NCBI GenBank assembly: GCA_024758765.1
Contig: CP101406.1
Coordinates: 3,658,001-3,722,000 of the forward strand
Direction: 5' to 3'
Source: Mycobacterium sp. SVM_VP21
Lineage (GTDB): Bacteria > Actinomycetota > Actinomycetes > Mycobacteriales > Mycobacteriaceae
DNA: 64,000 nt
The first letter of the stretch is position 1, and every line of letters begins with the position of its first letter. Below, piece by piece: positions 44,698 through 56,893 of the stretch. The translations under genes were made by a program, and so were the position numbers. The notes under the pieces were generated by a model. That model had not been told where the DNA came from, made no database searches, and worked only from the letters and a program-made list of their open reading frames with translations.

Positions 44698-44805
44698 ATG
44701 GCAGCGCTGCACACGTGGGGTCGGCAACGCCGGCCGGGCCAGGTCGCCGCGCTGCTGGCCTCCGTAGGCGGTGTCTTATGCACTGCCGGTGTTCTAGGAC
44801 TGTGA
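44698..44805 (+). CDS. Possible 35-residue membrane peptide
   Basis: A 35-codon frame between fadD and the hydrolase gene: a basic start (HTWGRQRRPG) followed by one hydrophobic stretch (VAALLASVGGVLCTAGVLGL) that could span the membrane. Only a weak binding site is visible. It lies 24 nt after fadD. It may be chance. Confidence 0.3.
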   Translation: MAALHTWGRQRRPGQVAALLASVGGVLCTAGVLGL

Positions 44806-44857
44806 GAAGGTGGACGTTGGGTCCGGACGCGGGCCTGCACGGTTGAAGGGGTTAGCG

Positions 44858-45955
44858 ATGAAACGACTGGTCGCCGGAGCTCTCGCGGTGTGGCTTGCCG
44901 GTTCGGCTGGCGGGTTGAGCGCCAGCACCGCTACCGCGGCGCCGGCACGTCCGACCGATACCCCCTGGGTTGCGCCGGCACCCTCGCCGACACCGCCGCC
45001 GGTGGGCGATGCGGCCACCGCGGACGTCGTCTACGCGGTCGGCGGTGCTCGTCCGCCCGGCATCCCGTGGGCGGACTACACCCGACGCGCGGGCGCCGGC
45101 TATTTCCCGAACAAGAAGCGGGACATCATCGACTACCCGGCCGGTGCGATGTTCCGGTGGGTACCCAGCATGTTCTCGCCGGGCACCCCACGCGACAACG
45201 TGACGGTGGCCGCCGCAGTGGATGCGGCGACCGACAGCCTGGATGCGGTGATCCGTCGAGGAACCGAGCCGGCCGCCGTGGTCGGGTTGTCGCAGGGGAC
45301 CATGGCGCTGGACAAGGAGCAGGTCCGGCTCGCCAACGACCCCAGTGCGCCGCCGCCACACATGCTGCAGTTCTCGACGTTCGGCTCCCCCATGGGCAAG
45401 CACGCTTTCGGGAAGAGCTTTCTTTCCGGTCTCTTCCCGCCCGGTAGCCGTCTGCCATTGGACGACTACGTCATGCCCCCGGAGGTCGAGAGCCAGTACG
45501 ACACCAATCGGATCGTCGCCGCCTACGACGGCATGGCCGATTTTCCCGACCGTCCCGACAATGTGTGGTCGGTCGCCAACGCGCTTCTCGGAGCGGCGAT
45601 TGTGCACACTCCGGCCGCCTTCACCACGCCCGCTGATGTACCGCCGGAGAACATCCGGTCCACCGTCAACTCCCGGGGCGCGACGACAACGTCCTACCTG
45701 ATTCCCATCAATCACCTGCCGCTGACCATGCCGCTGCGCTTCGCCGGCGTGCCCGACGACGTGGTCGACCAGCTCGACGCCTTCCTGCAGCCGCAGGTCG
45801 ACGCCGGGTATTCCCGCAATGACGACCCCGCCACCCGGCCGATTTCAGTCAGCCCGGCGGGAATGGATGTGGTGCAGGTTCTGGGGCCGGAGACCAACAG
45901 CGCCGTCGACGACACCGTCGGCAAGCTTCGCAGCTTCTTCGGATTCACCGGCTGA
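44858..45955 (+). CDS. Secreted PE-PPE-domain hydrolase, Chp-type acyltransferase
   Basis: A 365-residue exported serine hydrolase. Signal peptide about 1-28, a proline-rich spacer, then a PE-PPE/cutinase-like alpha/beta-hydrolase domain with the nucleophile elbow GLSQG (Ser145). In the M. tuberculosis sulfolipid and diacyltrehalose/polyacyltrehalose loci, Chp1 and Chp2 of this type complete acylation of trehalose by transesterification at the membrane. Location beside fadD, mmpL, papA and pks points to the same role here. The ATG at 44858 has GAAGGGG upstream. The catalytic Asp and His were not pinned down. Confidence 0.85.
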   Translation: MKRLVAGALAVWLAGSAGGLSASTATAAPARPTDTPWVAPAPSPTPPPVGDAATADVVYAVGGARPPGIPWADYTRRAGAGYFPNKKRDIIDYPAGAMFRWVPSMFSPGTPRDNVTVAAAVDAATDSLDAVIRRGTEPAAVVGLSQGTMALDKEQVRLANDPSAPPPHMLQFSTFGSPMGKHAFGKSFLSGLFPPGSRLPLDDYVMPPEVESQYDTNRIVAAYDGMADFPDRPDNVWSVANALLGAAIVHTPAAFTTPADVPPENIRSTVNSRGATTTSYLIPINHLPLTMPLRFAGVPDDVVDQLDAFLQPQVDAGYSRNDDPATRPISVSPAGMDVVQVLGPETNSAVDDTVGKLRSFFGFTG

Positions 45956-45964
45956 CGCATCGCG

Positions 45965-48900
45965 TCAGGCGTCGGTCACCGTCTCAATCGCAGTGCCGCT
46001 GGCGGTTTGACGTTTCGGATCGTCGGGCCGGGGTTGTAGCCATGGACGCGCGGGCCACCAATTCGCCCGTCCCAGCAGCGCGGCCGCGGCGGGCACGGTA
46101 ATACTGCGCACCACAAACGTGTCGACAAGAATGCCGGCTCCGATCACGAAGCCGCCCTGCACGACAGCCCCGACGCTGGCGAACAGCAGTCCGAACATGG
46201 CAGAAGCGAAAATGAGACCCGCAGCGGTGATCACCGCGCCGGTAGACCCCACGGTGCGGATGACGCTGGTACGTACGCCCAGCGGTGATTCGTCACGCAA
46301 TCGGGACGCGAGCAGCATGTTGTAGTCGGCTCCCACGGCCACCAGCACGACAAACGCCAAACCTGGCACGCTCCAATGTAATTGCTGGCCCAGCATGACC
46401 TGGAAGACCAAGACGCCAAGGCCGATCGCCGACAGGTAGGAGATGATCACCGAGCCCACCAGATAGATCGGGGCGACGACTGCTCGCAGCAGGGCGGTCA
46501 AGATCAGCAGCACCACCAGCGTCGTCAGGACGACGATGAGCCGGATGTCCCGGTCGTAGTAGTCGCGGATGTCACGCAGTGTGACCGGGTATCCGGAGAT
46601 CGAAATCGAGGCGTCCGCCAGCACGGTATTGGGTTGCGCCGCTTGGGCAGTGGCAAGAATGGTGTTGACCTGGTCCATGGCTTTGGTGCTGAACGGGTCT
46701 TCATCGGTTTGAATGAAGTACCGCACCGAATGCCCGTCGGGCGAGACGAAGGTGTGGGCCAACGTCTTGAACTCCTCCGTGGCCAGAACCTGTCGGGGCA
46801 CATTGAATCCCGCCATCGACGGTTCGGAAGCGTCGTGGCCCATCGTCATGAGAAACGCCGACGCGGTGTCGAGGCCCAGGCCCAACTCCTTGGTCTGCTC
46901 AACCAGGAGCTGCACCCCGTCGGCCACCTGACGACCGGCGCTGGCGAGCTCGTTGGTGCCGTTCTGCATCTCGATGATCTTCCGCTGCACCCGGCGAGGA
47001 TTGTCGAATCCGAGCGCATGCAGCGACTGCGAGGCTGACTGCAAAGACCGACTCAGCCCGTTGACCGCCGACGACAAGGTCTGCGAGGGCTGCGCAGACT
47101 GCAGCTGACGAAACAGGCTGGAGATTTCATCGAGAGTGCCTGCGGCACGGGCGTTTTGCAGCTTGTGGAACTCGTCTCGCGCCGTCCCGCAAATCGGATT
47201 GGCATCACATGTCGGGCTGGTATCGAGGGACTCGGTCACGGGATCGACCCAGTCGAAACTGGACGCGAGCCCGGCGAAGGTCACCTGCAGAGCGTCGCCA
47301 AGCGCGCGAATACTGTTGACCAGCCTTGCTGCCTGGTCGATTTCACCGAATGTCTTGTTTCCCCCGAACTGCGTCTGCAGATACGCCAACGCGTCGACCA
47401 GACTGCGCACGCTGCCGAGCGACTGGCTGACCTCGGTCTTCAGATCTCCGAGGCCGTTTGCCAGCTTCCTGGAGCCCGTGGTCAGCCGGTCAAGGTCACC
47501 ATCGCGCTCAGCGATCAAGCCCGCGGCGTCACCCAGCTGGCCCCCGACCTCACCGGCTTGATAAGTGGCCCTGGCCTCTTCGAGCGACTCACCACCCGGC
47601 CGGGTGACGCCACGCACAGCGGCCACACCAGGGATCTGGCTGATCCGTTGCGCCATCTGTTCCATGTCGGCAAGAGCGCGCGGGGTACGCAGATCGTTGG
47701 GCGATTGGACCAGCAGGTACTCCGGGACCGTCTGGTTCACCGGGAAATGCCGGTCCAGCGCCGCATAGCCCACCGAACTGTTGACGGAATCCGGCAGTTG
47801 CTTGCGGTCGTCGTAGTTGAACCGGATCAGCCCCGCGCCACTGCCCAACGCCAGCAACAGCGCCAGGCTGCCGATCAGATACGTCTTGGGTTGCCGAACG
47901 ATCCGCACGCCGGTCCGGCGCCAGAACCGCGCAGCGCGTTCGCGGCGAGGCGCCACCCATCCGCGCGGCCCGGCCAGCGTCAGAATGGCCGGAAGCAACG
48001 TCACCGCAGCAAGAAATGCCAGCGCGATCCCGATCGCCAGCACCGGGCCGACCGTCGCGAACACCCCCAGTTTGGCGAAACCCATCCCCATCAGGGTCAC
48101 TGCCACGGTCGCTGCGGACGCGGCAATCACCTTGCCGATCGACGCCAGGGCCAACTGCACCGCGCGCTGGCAGTCCTCGGCAGTACCGGATCCCATCCGG
48201 ATGTAATCGTGATAGCGGCTGACCAGGAAGACGACGTAGTCGGTTCCCACGCCAGCGATCAATGCGCTGAGCATCACGATGGCCTGATTGGAGACGGCCA
48301 TTCCGGTCACCAGGGACACCGTCGCGACCGCCGCCTGCGCGGCCACCATCGATGCGGCGATCGTGATCAAGGGCAGCAGCATGGTGAGCGGGTTGCGGTA
48401 GATGACGCCCAAGATGACCAGCAGCAGGACGCCGATCGCCAGCTCAATCGCGAACCGGTCCCGCGCTCCGGCGTCGGTGAGGTCGGCGACGGTAGCCGCC
48501 GGTCCAGTGACGTCGGCGGTCAGCGTCGATCCATCCACGGTCTGCTTGACCGTCTCGGCGACTCTTACGTATGCCGCGTAGGCCTCGGGGGTGCCCAAGT
48601 CGCCGGCCAGCCCCACCGGCAGAATCCATGCTTTGCCGTCACTGCTGGCGAGCACCTCCCGCAGCGCCGGCGTGGTGTGAAAGTCCTGCAGCATGACCAC
48701 GTCTTCGGTATCGAGACGCAGCCGGTCCACCAATGCCCGGTAGACCTTTTCATCGGCTCGATCCAAGCCCTGCTCATCGGTGAGCAGAACGGTCAGCACG
48801 TTCTCCGAACCGTCCTCGCCAAAGGCGGCGGAGACCTTGGTGGCGGCCTGGACCGACGGAGCTTCAGCGGGCAGCACAGCGACAGGATGCCGCTGCGCCA

Positions 48901-48982
48901 TATCGGTTAGCGACGGCGCGAACAGCGGCAGCAACACGACCAGCAACGCCCAGAAGCCGATCACCGGCCACGGGCGCCGCAC
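45965..48982 (-). CDS. mmpL: MmpL-family RND lipid transporter
   Basis: A 1005-residue RND transporter with about 12 membrane segments in two halves and two large periplasmic loops. The proton-relay/sensing motifs [17 protein letters not shown] and [11 protein letters not shown] are present. The coiled periplasmic hairpin between about 480 and 700 marks the MmpL family. In SL-1 and DAT/PAT loci MmpL8 and MmpL10 export the acylated trehalose precursor. The GTG at 48982 lacks a nearby binding site; GGAGGTGA precedes an in-frame ATC at 49009, which would restore the usual [10 protein letters not shown]-terminus. It follows papA on the same strand. Confidence 0.92.
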   Translation of the reverse strand: MRRPWPVIGFWALLVVLLPLFAPSLTDMAQRHPVAVLPAEAPSVQAATKVSAAFGEDGSENVLTVLLTDEQGLDRADEKVYRALVDRLRLDTEDVVMLQDFHTTPALREVLASSDGKAWILPVGLAGDLGTPEAYAAYVRVAETVKQTVDGSTLTADVTGPAATVADLTDAGARDRFAIELAIGVLLLVILGVIYRNPLTMLLPLITIAASMVAAQAAVATVSLVTGMAVSNQAIVMLSALIAGVGTDYVVFLVSRYHDYIRMGSGTAEDCQRAVQLALASIGKVIAASAATVAVTLMGMGFAKLGVFATVGPVLAIGIALAFLAAVTLLPAILTLAGPRGWVAPRRERAARFWRRTGVRIVRQPKTYLIGSLALLLALGSGAGLIRFNYDDRKQLPDSVNSSVGYAALDRHFPVNQTVPEYLLVQSPNDLRTPRALADMEQMAQRISQIPGVAAVRGVTRPGGESLEEARATYQAGEVGGQLGDAAGLIAERDGDLDRLTTGSRKLANGLGDLKTEVSQSLGSVRSLVDALAYLQTQFGGNKTFGEIDQAARLVNSIRALGDALQVTFAGLASSFDWVDPVTESLDTSPTCDANPICGTARDEFHKLQNARAAGTLDEISSLFRQLQSAQPSQTLSSAVNGLSRSLQSASQSLHALGFDNPRRVQRKIIEMQNGTNELASAGRQVADGVQLLVEQTKELGLGLDTASAFLMTMGHDASEPSMAGFNVPRQVLATEEFKTLAHTFVSPDGHSVRYFIQTDEDPFSTKAMDQVNTILATAQAAQPNTVLADASISISGYPVTLRDIRDYYDRDIRLIVVLTTLVVLLILTALLRAVVAPIYLVGSVIISYLSAIGLGVLVFQVMLGQQLHWSVPGLAFVVLVAVGADYNMLLASRLRDESPLGVRTSVIRTVGSTGAVITAAGLIFASAMFGLLFASVGAVVQGGFVIGAGILVDTFVVRSITVPAAAALLGRANWWPARPWLQPRPDDPKRQTASGTAIETVTDA

Positions 48983-49066
48983 GACGAAGTCGCCTAGCCG
49001 GCTGAAGATGGGCTCACCTCCGGCGGCAGCTGCTGGGCGTGCATGTCGCAGCGAATGGGACTGGGC

Positions 49067-50482
49067 TCATGCGACCTTTTCCCCATGGCCCTGATCGGCA
49101 ATCCGCTCAAACACGGACTTCAACAACGCCAGGTAGCGCGCCACCGATTCGTGGGCTTCGGGGTTGTCGGGGAATACTGCGGTGACAGCAGTCTCCTCTC
49201 CAACCCGGATCACGTAGAGCGACATCTGATACGAGTACCGACCGTCGCTGTAGACCCCGATGTTCAGGTCATCCAGGCCCGCGGCGATCAACGCCGACAA
49301 CGGGGCGGCCCCGGCGTCGAGGAAATTGATGACGGGAAAATTCGGTGGCGGTTTGCCCAAGCTGGGTACCAACTCGCGCACCCGCTGGTAAGGCACATCC
49401 GCCAGAGTCCTGCCCGAATCGAAAGAAACCTGCGCGGCGTTGGCGGCGTCCGCAAATGAGGACTCCGCGACGGGAACGGTGATCGGGATCAGGCCGGTGA
49501 ACCAGCCCAGGGTGAGGTCATCCCCCGGTGATCTGCGGGTGTCACGCGGAGTAAGTCCGTAATAGGTCGCATCGCCGGTCAACTCCTGCTGCGCCAAGCC
49601 GCAGCACGCCAACACGCCACCGATGAAACGGGCGCTCGCGTCGGTGCAGGCCGACTCGAAATCGACGGTCTGCCTTTCATCCAGCATGGTGGCGGTGACC
49701 ATGGCCGCCGGGCACGGCTGCGTCGGGTCGCCGAGCGGCAGCGGGAAACCCGGCAGGCTGTCGTGGTTGCTTTCGGCGAAGTTTCGCCATGCCTGAATCT
49801 CGGGCGACTCTTGGGTGAGCGCAGAGGTGAACTGGTGCTGACGGACGCAGAACTCGCTGTAGTTTCCCGCCGGGGGCAACTCCAGCGGCGCCCCGCCGGC
49901 CACCAGCGCGTTGTACATGAAATAGAGCTCCATCAACGTCACCCCGGCGACCGCCGCGTCCACATGCACGTGGTCGATGCTGGCGAAGAACGTGAAGTGG
50001 CTCTTGCCCTGAATGATCCCGAACCGGAAGCAGTCCCACTGCAACGGATCGGGCGTCTCATTCAACAGAACGCGTACCTGCGGCAACGCCAGTTCACCGT
50101 GATCCACCGGGACAAACTGGATATCGGCCGGGTCCTCGATGACGTGGCGAATGAGGCGTCCGTCGTCGGCGTGCTCGAACCAGCTGCGGTAGGTTTCGTG
50201 CCGCCGCACATGCGCATTGATGATGTAGTCGATGGCACGCCGATCGCAGCGGCCCGCCATGTCGCAACTGAGCACCATCAGGCGCGAGTAGTCGAGTCCG
50301 ACGGCAGTCTGGTCGATGTAGCCACGAATGTGTTGTTCCTGCATGTAACTGGCAGGCACGGCGTTGACCGGCGCCTGCCGCGCGGCGGCCAGCGCGGCGG
50401 CCGACGGCTGCCACACCACGGTTGGACCGGCCTCGGGCTCCCAGTCCGCCAACGTCCCCAACGCCAATGGCCCTACACGCAC
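49067..50482 (-). CDS. papA: Polyketide-associated acyltransferase (PapA family)
   Basis: A 471-residue condensation-domain acyltransferase. The catalytic motif appears as HVHVD (His171 to Asp175), as in the HHxxxDG family, and the second-half latch region is complete. PapA enzymes move acyl chains from the PKS or acyl-CoA to trehalose or phenol glycolipid hydroxyls. The GTG at 50482 was chosen because GAGGAG lies upstream and the product starts VRVGPLALGTLADWEP, as other PapA proteins do. It lies between pks and mmpL on the same strand. Confidence 0.9.
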   Translation of the reverse strand: MRVGPLALGTLADWEPEAGPTVVWQPSAAALAAARQAPVNAVPASYMQEQHIRGYIDQTAVGLDYSRLMVLSCDMAGRCDRRAIDYIINAHVRRHETYRSWFEHADDGRLIRHVIEDPADIQFVPVDHGELALPQVRVLLNETPDPLQWDCFRFGIIQGKSHFTFFASIDHVHVDAAVAGVTLMELYFMYNALVAGGAPLELPPAGNYSEFCVRQHQFTSALTQESPEIQAWRNFAESNHDSLPGFPLPLGDPTQPCPAAMVTATMLDERQTVDFESACTDASARFIGGVLACCGLAQQELTGDATYYGLTPRDTRRSPGDDLTLGWFTGLIPITVPVAESSFADAANAAQVSFDSGRTLADVPYQRVRELVPSLGKPPPNFPVINFLDAGAAPLSALIAAGLDDLNIGVYSDGRYSYQMSLYVIRVGEETAVTAVFPDNPEAHESVARYLALLKSVFERIADQGHGEKVA

Positions 50483-50551
50483 CGTCTGCTCCTCTTCTCG
50501 GGCGAACAACACCTCGGCTGGCGGCTCGGGACAGCGGCCGGCCGACTCAAA

Positions 50552-53500
50552 CTACCTACCACCGGGAGAGTCCGCATGTTCTATACGGGCGGCCAGCTGC
50601 TCGCACACGTGCTGCGCCAAGCCACTCACCGTGGTGAGCTGGGCGGGGCCGACCCGGACCCCGGTCTCCGTTTCGACCCGGGTACGAAACTCCAAGCTAG
50701 CCAACGAATCCAGGCCATATTCGGGTAGCGGCCGGTCCGGGTCAACGGTACGACGCAGCAGCAGACTGATCTGGTCGGAGACCAGGCGCTGTATCGAGCC
50801 CAACCACTCGTCGCGCGGGAGCTCCTTGAGCTCGGCGAGGAACCGCTGCGCGTCGGGACTGCTTGGGCGCACCGGCCGGAACGCTTCGGCGAACGGGCTG
50901 CGGTGCGCCAACGCCGCTAACCACGGTGCACGGGTGATGGGCGCGTATCCGGCGTAGGCGCGGCCATAGCTCAGCACCGCCCGGAAGGCGCGGGCGGCCT
51001 CGGCGGAAGTGATCGCCGCGTGCGCGCCGTCGGCGGGCGCAGCGAAGCTTCCGGTGTCGGCCCACGGCCCCCAGCCGATCACGGTGGCCGGCAAGCCCTG
51101 GGCCTGGCGCCAGCGCCCGAACGCGTCCAACCAACTGTCGGCTGCCGCGGCGGCGCCCTGGCTCGGCGCCCCGATCAGCGCCGCAGTCGACGAGAACGCG
51201 CAGAACCAGTCCAACGATTGTGCGCCGGCCTCTTCTTGCAACGACTGGTGCAGGTTCCACGCGCCGTAGACCTTCGTCGCCCAGCAGCGGTCAACGAGGT
51301 GTCCGGTGATCTCGGTCAACGGTGCTTCGCCCGCCGTGGCAACCGCATGCAGTACACCGCGCACCGGCAGGCCGGACGCCGTCGCCGCCGCCACCAGCCG
51401 ACCGGCCGTCTGCGGCTCCGCGATATCGCCGCATTCCACCTGAATATCGGTGCCCAGTGCACGCAACCGCTCGATAGCCCGTTGCGCTTGCCTGTCGGGT
51501 GCCGAATCGCCACTCAGCACGATGCGGCCACAACCCGCTGCGGCCATCTCCGCAGCTAGGTACAACCCGGCTCCACCAGTGCCGCCGGTGACGATGTAGG
51601 CACCATCGGTCCGGAAGAGCCTGGTCTGGGCCGGTGGCACCACCGCTACCGTGCTACCGGTCTGCGGCACGTCTAGCAAAACCGTTGCCGCGCAATCATC
51701 GCCGTCAGCCAGGCCTAGGGCGATGGAAGCGTCCAGCAAGGAATGGTGCGTGGTGGGCGGTTGCGGAAGTCTGCCGTCAGCTGCATTTCGGTAGACGGTG
51801 CCCAGCAATCGCTGGACCGTTTCTGGATGGCTGTGCGCCAGCAACGCCAAGTCGACCACGTGCAGCGACAGATTGCGACGGAAGGGGAACAGCCCAAGCC
51901 GGCTGTCACCGTGGACGTCCTGCTTGCCCAACTCGATGAACCGGCCGCCGAAGCTCAACAGTTCGATTCCTACGCGTTGCGCCACCCCGGACAGCGAGTT
52001 GAGCACTACGTCGACACCGTAGCCAGCTGTGTCGTGGCGTATCCGATCGGCGAACTCAAGGTTGCTGGAGTCATAGACGTGCTCAATACCCATGTCGTGC
52101 AACTGTTGTCGTCGCCGTGGGCTGTCTGCTGTGGCGAAGATCTGGCATCCTGCCGCCCGTGCGATTGCGATCGCGGCCTGACCGACGCCGCCGGTTGCGC
52201 AATGGATCAGCACCTTGTCGTCTGATGTGACGCGCGCTAGATCGTGGAGCGCGTACCAAGCGGTGACGTATGCGGTCGGCCAGGCGGCGGCTTCGGTCAA
52301 CGGCAGTTCCGCCGGCAGGGTGGCCACCAGCCGGGCATCGCAGGTGATGAAGGTGCTCCAACAGCCGGCGGGAGAAATTCCGCCGACGTGGTCGCCCACT
52401 CGGTGGCCGGTGACATCAGGGCCTACGGCCGTCACCACGCCCGCGAAATCGGCGCCCAGCTGCTGCAGGTATGGCTCTACGGCGGAGTAGTCGACGGGAG
52501 ATGCCGCGGCCCAATTGGTTCCGGCGACCGTCACCGCGACTTCGATCTGACCGCTGCCCGGCACGATCCGGGGGTGGGCGACTGCTTCCCACGATTCGGG
52601 CTCGGTCGGGTCGTTGCGCTGCAGGCGCAGGCAGTCTCGGCCGTGCTGGACCAGGGTGGTCCGCCGATCGGTTGGGCCGAGCGGTCCGGGGCGCAGCCGC
52701 GCGGTGTACCAGTCGCCGTCACGCCACGCGGTCTCGTCCTCGTCAGACCCGCTCTGGAGTTGCGCCGCAAGGTGGTCGGCCAATGCCTCGTCATGCTCGG
52801 CGGCGTTGCCGTCTACATCGATCTGGGTGGCCTTCAAGTGCGGATACTCCGAGTCGATGACCCGTATCAGTCCACGCAGGCCCGCTTGTTCCAGGTTGGG
52901 CGGGTCCCCCGGTCGCACGGTGGCGGCGTCTCGGGTCACCACGTACAACCGCGGTGACTCCCCGGGTAGCGCAACCATCTGTCTCACCACGTCCAACAGG
53001 TAAACCACGAAGTCGCGGCCGCGCTGAGCCGGGTTGGCAGCCTTGAGTGCCGGCGGGGTGACCACCACAATCCCGGCACGGCCGTCGAGCGCTCCGTTCA
53101 GGCCCGCGGCCACATCGCCGCGCCCGATCGGCACCGAAACCGTGTGCGACTGCGCCGCTTCGCCGTTGAGCACCCCACCGAGGCGGCCGGTCAGGGTGTC
53201 TGTGGCGTCAGCCATGCTCAACAACAGCCAGCTGCCCGCATCGGTCGACGCTGCATCCGGTTGATCGCGGCGCTCCCACTCGATGGTCAGCAGACGCTCG
53301 TCAAGAGTGCGGACATCGGACTCGATCTCCGACCGGCCGGCCGCGAAGTGCAGACCTTCGACGGTGAGCAACACATTGCCCGAGCCGTCCATCAACTCCA
53401 GATCGGCCTCGCAGGCGCCGGCTCGCGCAGCCGTCACTGTGCTCAGGCAGTACCGCACGTCTCGGATCAGATGATGGCGGCGCAGGCTGCGCACGCCAAC

Positions 53501-56500
53501 CGGCCGCAGCAGTTCCCCGTCGCCGGCGCGCGGAACGTCGGGCCGCATAACGGCAGACATGATGCACGCTTCGAGGAGGGCCGGATGAATTTCATAGAGC
53601 CCCTGCTCGGAGCGGGCCGGTCCCGGCAGCGCGACTTCGGCCAAGGCCGTGGCACCGATGGTGTGCCGGCCGTCGCCGATACGGACCGCTACCAAACCCG
53701 AGAACGCAGGACCGTATTGAATTCCGTTACGTTCGGCCGTTTTTCGCAGTTCTGTACCGTCCACCCGGTCCCGGTGAGCTGCCAGCAACGCGGCGATATC
53801 GCGGACCGCTGGTTGGCGAACATCCGACCGAGCCTGCAACACCGCCGTTGCGCAATCGACACGGTCGCGGCCCTGACGGGTGTGCACCGCGAAGTCCAGG
53901 ACCCCGGGAGCCATCACCACGGCCCCCGAGGACACCGATGTCCAGTCGTCTAGGGGCAGCAGCTGTTCGAACCGAACGTCGCGAATCTCGGCGGATTCGC
54001 CCAGGCTGGCACGGGCGGCGGCCAATGCCATCTCGCAGTAGGCGGCCCCGGGCAGGATGGCCATGTTGTGAACCCGGTGATCATCGAGCCACGGGTGCGC
54101 CACAATTCCGACTTCGCCTTGCCAGACGTGGCGTTCGGGTTCCTCCAACAGATGAACGTGGGCTCCCAACAATGGGTGTACTGCTCTCACCGCCGCGCCG
54201 CGCGGGGTGGCGTCTGCGTCCTCCCGGCTGAATATCAGGTCGCGATGGTTCCAGCTCGGCAGTGGCGCTTCCACCAATGTCCCCGACGGGTAAAGCGCAG
54301 CGAAGTCCACCGCGGTTCCGGTGTTGTGCAAGTCGGCGACCAACCCGCGCAATCCATTCCAGGGTTGGTGTTCACCCGGGATGACCGCCAGCGCAGCAAT
54401 CGTGGTATCGAGACTGCTGGCATTTTGCTCGAGCACCGCAGCCAACCGTGAGTGCGACGCCAGCTCTCCAAACACCCGGTAGCCGTCCTTGATCGCCGCC
54501 TGCACGGCCGCTGCGAACCGCGCCATGTAACGCAGGTTGTCCGCCCAGTACTGGCCGTCGAATGACGGCCGGTCCCGTGGTGACCACAAAGTCGCTGAGT
54601 AGTAGGGGATCTCGGGCTCAGTCGGCTTGAGGTCGGCGAGGGCTAGAGCCAGCTCGTTGAGGACCGGTTCGACCTGTGGGGAGTGCGCGGCGACCGCGAC
54701 CGGCACCTCACGCGCCGGAACTCCCTGTTGCTGCCAGTCGGCCACCAGCCCCCGAACGGTCTCTCCATCACCGCCGATGGTCGTTGACACCGGCGAATCG
54801 ACCACGGCGAGCACCGCGTCGGATACGTCACGAATAGACAACTCCGACAGCACTTGCTGCGCAGGCAGTTCCACGGTGGCCATGGCGCCGCTTCCGGCGA
54901 TCCGCGATATCAACCGCGATCGTCGACAGGCGACGCGGAGGCCGTCCTCCAGGGTCAGCCCGCCGGCTACGACGGCCGCCGCCGCCTCCCCGAGCGAATG
55001 CCCGATGACGGCGCCCGGCCGAACCCCATGGGCCTTCATCGCTTCGGCCAGTGCGACCTGGATGGCAAAGTGGGTCGGCTGCGCTCGTTCGACCTCGGTC
55101 GGAGGCAGCTCGGCGGCGATGGTTTCGGCGAGTGAAAAGCCGGACTCTTCGGCGACGACCGGCTCCATCTGTGCGATCGCGTCCGCGAAGGCCGGTTCTT
55201 CGGCGAGCAAGACCGCCATTCTCGTCCACTGGGGAGCTTGCTCGGAGAACACCCACACCGGCCCGCGGCCATCCGGTTCGATGGCCGGCTGATAGGCCGA
55301 GTCGTTGCCGGCGATTTCGCGTAGTGCCTCGCTGAGTTCGCCGAAGTTGCTCGCCGCCACCGTCGTTCGTACCGGCCGGTGTGACCGCCGCCGCGCCAGC
55401 GTGTAGCCGAGATCGGCGAGACCGGTGTCAGTCATCGCGGGGCCGTGTTCGTCGACCCAGTCCGCCAACCGAGCAGAGGTCACCCGCAGCTGGTCGGCGG
55501 AGCTCGCCGATATCGGGAAAAGCAGCGGCGCTTGCCGGCCGCCTTCTTTCGCCGATTCGGTGGCCGCGTCCGGTACCGCCGGCACAGGTGGTTGCTCGAC
55601 GATGAGGTGCACGTTAGTGCCAGACAGGCCATGCGACGAGACCGCAGCCCGACGCGGATGGCCCGCCCTGGCTGGCCAGGTCGTGTTTTCCAGCGGCACA
55701 ACCAGATTGGTCTCTATCCCGGCCAGCTGGTCTGGCAGCCGGGTGAAATTCAAATGCTGTGGGATGGTGCCATGCTGCAGTGCCAGTATCGCCTTCATCA
55801 GGCCCAGCGGTCCGGACGCCGACTGGCAGTGCCCGAAGTTAGTCTTGACCGACCCTAAGAAGCAGCGGTCGTCGGTGCCGTAGACCGCGGCCAGGCCCGC
55901 ATACTCGGTCAGATCCGCGGCCGGCGTTCCCAGACCATGTGCTTCAACCAGCTCCACCGTGGCGGCTTCGACGCCGGCCGCGGCCAATGCGGCCTGATAC
56001 ACCGCGACCTGCGCCGGCTTCGACGGTGCCGCGGCTGTTCCGGTGCCGCCGTCCTGATTGGCGGCACTGCCGCGCAGCACTGCCAGGATGCGGTCGTGAT
56101 CGCGGATGGCCTCGGGCAATCGCTTCAGAAGCAACACCACGCAGCCTTCACCCGCCACGAATCCGTCGGCGTCGGCATCGAAGGCCCGGCAGTGACCGCT
56201 CGGCGACAACATGCCCTGCTGCGAGCCGGCAACCGACCGGCGGGGTTCGAGCATCACCGACACACCACCCGCCAGGGCGAGCTCGCTTTCGCCGACCTGC
56301 AAGCTGCGGCACGCCTGGTGGACCGCCATCAGGCCCGAGGAACACGCCGTGTCCACCGTGACCGCCGGCCCGTGAAGTCCCAAGGCCTGCGACACCCGCG
56401 CGGAAGCGAAGCCGGTGCTGGTAGCGGTGAAGCCGTATGGCCCCTCAGCGGCGCCGCACTCGGCGGACAGCAGCTCGTAGTCGCTGTGCGTCAGCCCGAC

Positions 56501-56893
56501 GAAGACACCGGTCTGCGATCGAGCCAAGGCCGCCGGATCGATTCCGGCGTGCTCGACGGCCTCCCACGAGGTCTCCAGCAACAGGCGGTGTTGCGGATCG
56601 ACCGCGATAGCCTCCGGCTCGGTCATGCCGAAGAAGTCGGCATCAAATTCGCCGATGGAGTCCAGGAAGCCGCCCCAGCGGGACACCGACCGGCCCGGGG
56701 TACCCGGGTCGGAGCTGTAGTAGCTGTCGACGTCCCACCGTTCGGCGGGTACTTCGTCGATGACGTCGGCGCCGCGCAGCAATGCGTCCCAGAATCGTTG
56801 CGGGGAATCGATGCCGCCGGGAAGCCGACAACCCAGCCCGATAACGGCGATCGGCAGGGTGGATGGACCGTGGGAGGGGGGAGCGGTAGTCAT
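50552..56893 (-). CDS. pks: Type I iterative PKS, mycocerosic acid synthase-like
   Basis: 2113 residues, one module: KS (Cys184 in TVDTACSSG; His319 in VEAHGLGTP; His355 in TNFGHC), AT ([14 protein letters not shown] at the selectivity loop, closer to methylmalonyl- than malonyl-type), DH ([17 protein letters not shown]), ER ([13 protein letters not shown]), KR ([11 protein letters not shown]), ACP ([10 protein letters not shown]). There is no thioesterase. Order and length match Mas/Pks2/Pks3-4 enzymes that make methyl-branched acyl chains for sulfolipid, DAT/PAT or DIM. The normal AHGTGT Thr is Leu here. The neighbouring FAAL probably supplies the starter. Confidence 0.95.
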   Translation of the reverse strand: MTTAPPSHGPSTLPIAVIGLGCRLPGGIDSPQRFWDALLRGADVIDEVPAERWDVDSYYSSDPGTPGRSVSRWGGFLDSIGEFDADFFGMTEPEAIAVDPQHRLLLETSWEAVEHAGIDPAALARSQTGVFVGLTHSDYELLSAECGAAEGPYGFTATSTGFASARVSQALGLHGPAVTVDTACSSGLMAVHQACRSLQVGESELALAGGVSVMLEPRRSVAGSQQGMLSPSGHCRAFDADADGFVAGEGCVVLLLKRLPEAIRDHDRILAVLRGSAANQDGGTGTAAAPSKPAQVAVYQAALAAAGVEAATVELVEAHGLGTPAADLTEYAGLAAVYGTDDRCFLGSVKTNFGHCQSASGPLGLMKAILALQHGTIPQHLNFTRLPDQLAGIETNLVVPLENTTWPARAGHPRRAAVSSHGLSGTNVHLIVEQPPVPAVPDAATESAKEGGRQAPLLFPISASSADQLRVTSARLADWVDEHGPAMTDTGLADLGYTLARRRSHRPVRTTVAASNFGELSEALREIAGNDSAYQPAIEPDGRGPVWVFSEQAPQWTRMAVLLAEEPAFADAIAQMEPVVAEESGFSLAETIAAELPPTEVERAQPTHFAIQVALAEAMKAHGVRPGAVIGHSLGEAAAAVVAGGLTLEDGLRVACRRSRLISRIAGSGAMATVELPAQQVLSELSIRDVSDAVLAVVDSPVSTTIGGDGETVRGLVADWQQQGVPAREVPVAVAAHSPQVEPVLNELALALADLKPTEPEIPYYSATLWSPRDRPSFDGQYWADNLRYMARFAAAVQAAIKDGYRVFGELASHSRLAAVLEQNASSLDTTIAALAVIPGEHQPWNGLRGLVADLHNTGTAVDFAALYPSGTLVEAPLPSWNHRDLIFSREDADATPRGAAVRAVHPLLGAHVHLLEEPERHVWQGEVGIVAHPWLDDHRVHNMAILPGAAYCEMALAAARASLGESAEIRDVRFEQLLPLDDWTSVSSGAVVMAPGVLDFAVHTRQGRDRVDCATAVLQARSDVRQPAVRDIAALLAAHRDRVDGTELRKTAERNGIQYGPAFSGLVAVRIGDGRHTIGATALAEVALPGPARSEQGLYEIHPALLEACIMSAVMRPDVPRAGDGELLRPVGVRSLRRHHLIRDVRYCLSTVTAARAGACEADLELMDGSGNVLLTVEGLHFAAGRSEIESDVRTLDERLLTIEWERRDQPDAASTDAGSWLLLSMADATDTLTGRLGGVLNGEAAQSHTVSVPIGRGDVAAGLNGALDGRAGIVVVTPPALKAANPAQRGRDFVVYLLDVVRQMVALPGESPRLYVVTRDAATVRPGDPPNLEQAGLRGLIRVIDSEYPHLKATQIDVDGNAAEHDEALADHLAAQLQSGSDEDETAWRDGDWYTARLRPGPLGPTDRRTTLVQHGRDCLRLQRNDPTEPESWEAVAHPRIVPGSGQIEVAVTVAGTNWAAASPVDYSAVEPYLQQLGADFAGVVTAVGPDVTGHRVGDHVGGISPAGCWSTFITCDARLVATLPAELPLTEAAAWPTAYVTAWYALHDLARVTSDDKVLIHCATGGVGQAAIAIARAAGCQIFATADSPRRRQQLHDMGIEHVYDSSNLEFADRIRHDTAGYGVDVVLNSLSGVAQRVGIELLSFGGRFIELGKQDVHGDSRLGLFPFRRNLSLHVVDLALLAHSHPETVQRLLGTVYRNAADGRLPQPPTTHHSLLDASIALGLADGDDCAATVLLDVPQTGSTVAVVPPAQTRLFRTDGAYIVTGGTGGAGLYLAAEMAAAGCGRIVLSGDSAPDRQAQRAIERLRALGTDIQVECGDIAEPQTAGRLVAAATASGLPVRGVLHAVATAGEAPLTEITGHLVDRCWATKVYGAWNLHQSLQEEAGAQSLDWFCAFSSTAALIGAPSQGAAAAADSWLDAFGRWRQAQGLPATVIGWGPWADTGSFAAPADGAHAAITSAEAARAFRAVLSYGRAYAGYAPITRAPWLAALAHRSPFAEAFRPVRPSSPDAQRFLAELKELPRDEWLGSIQRLVSDQISLLLRRTVDPDRPLPEYGLDSLASLEFRTRVETETGVRVGPAQLTTVSGLAQHVCEQLAARIEHADSPGGR

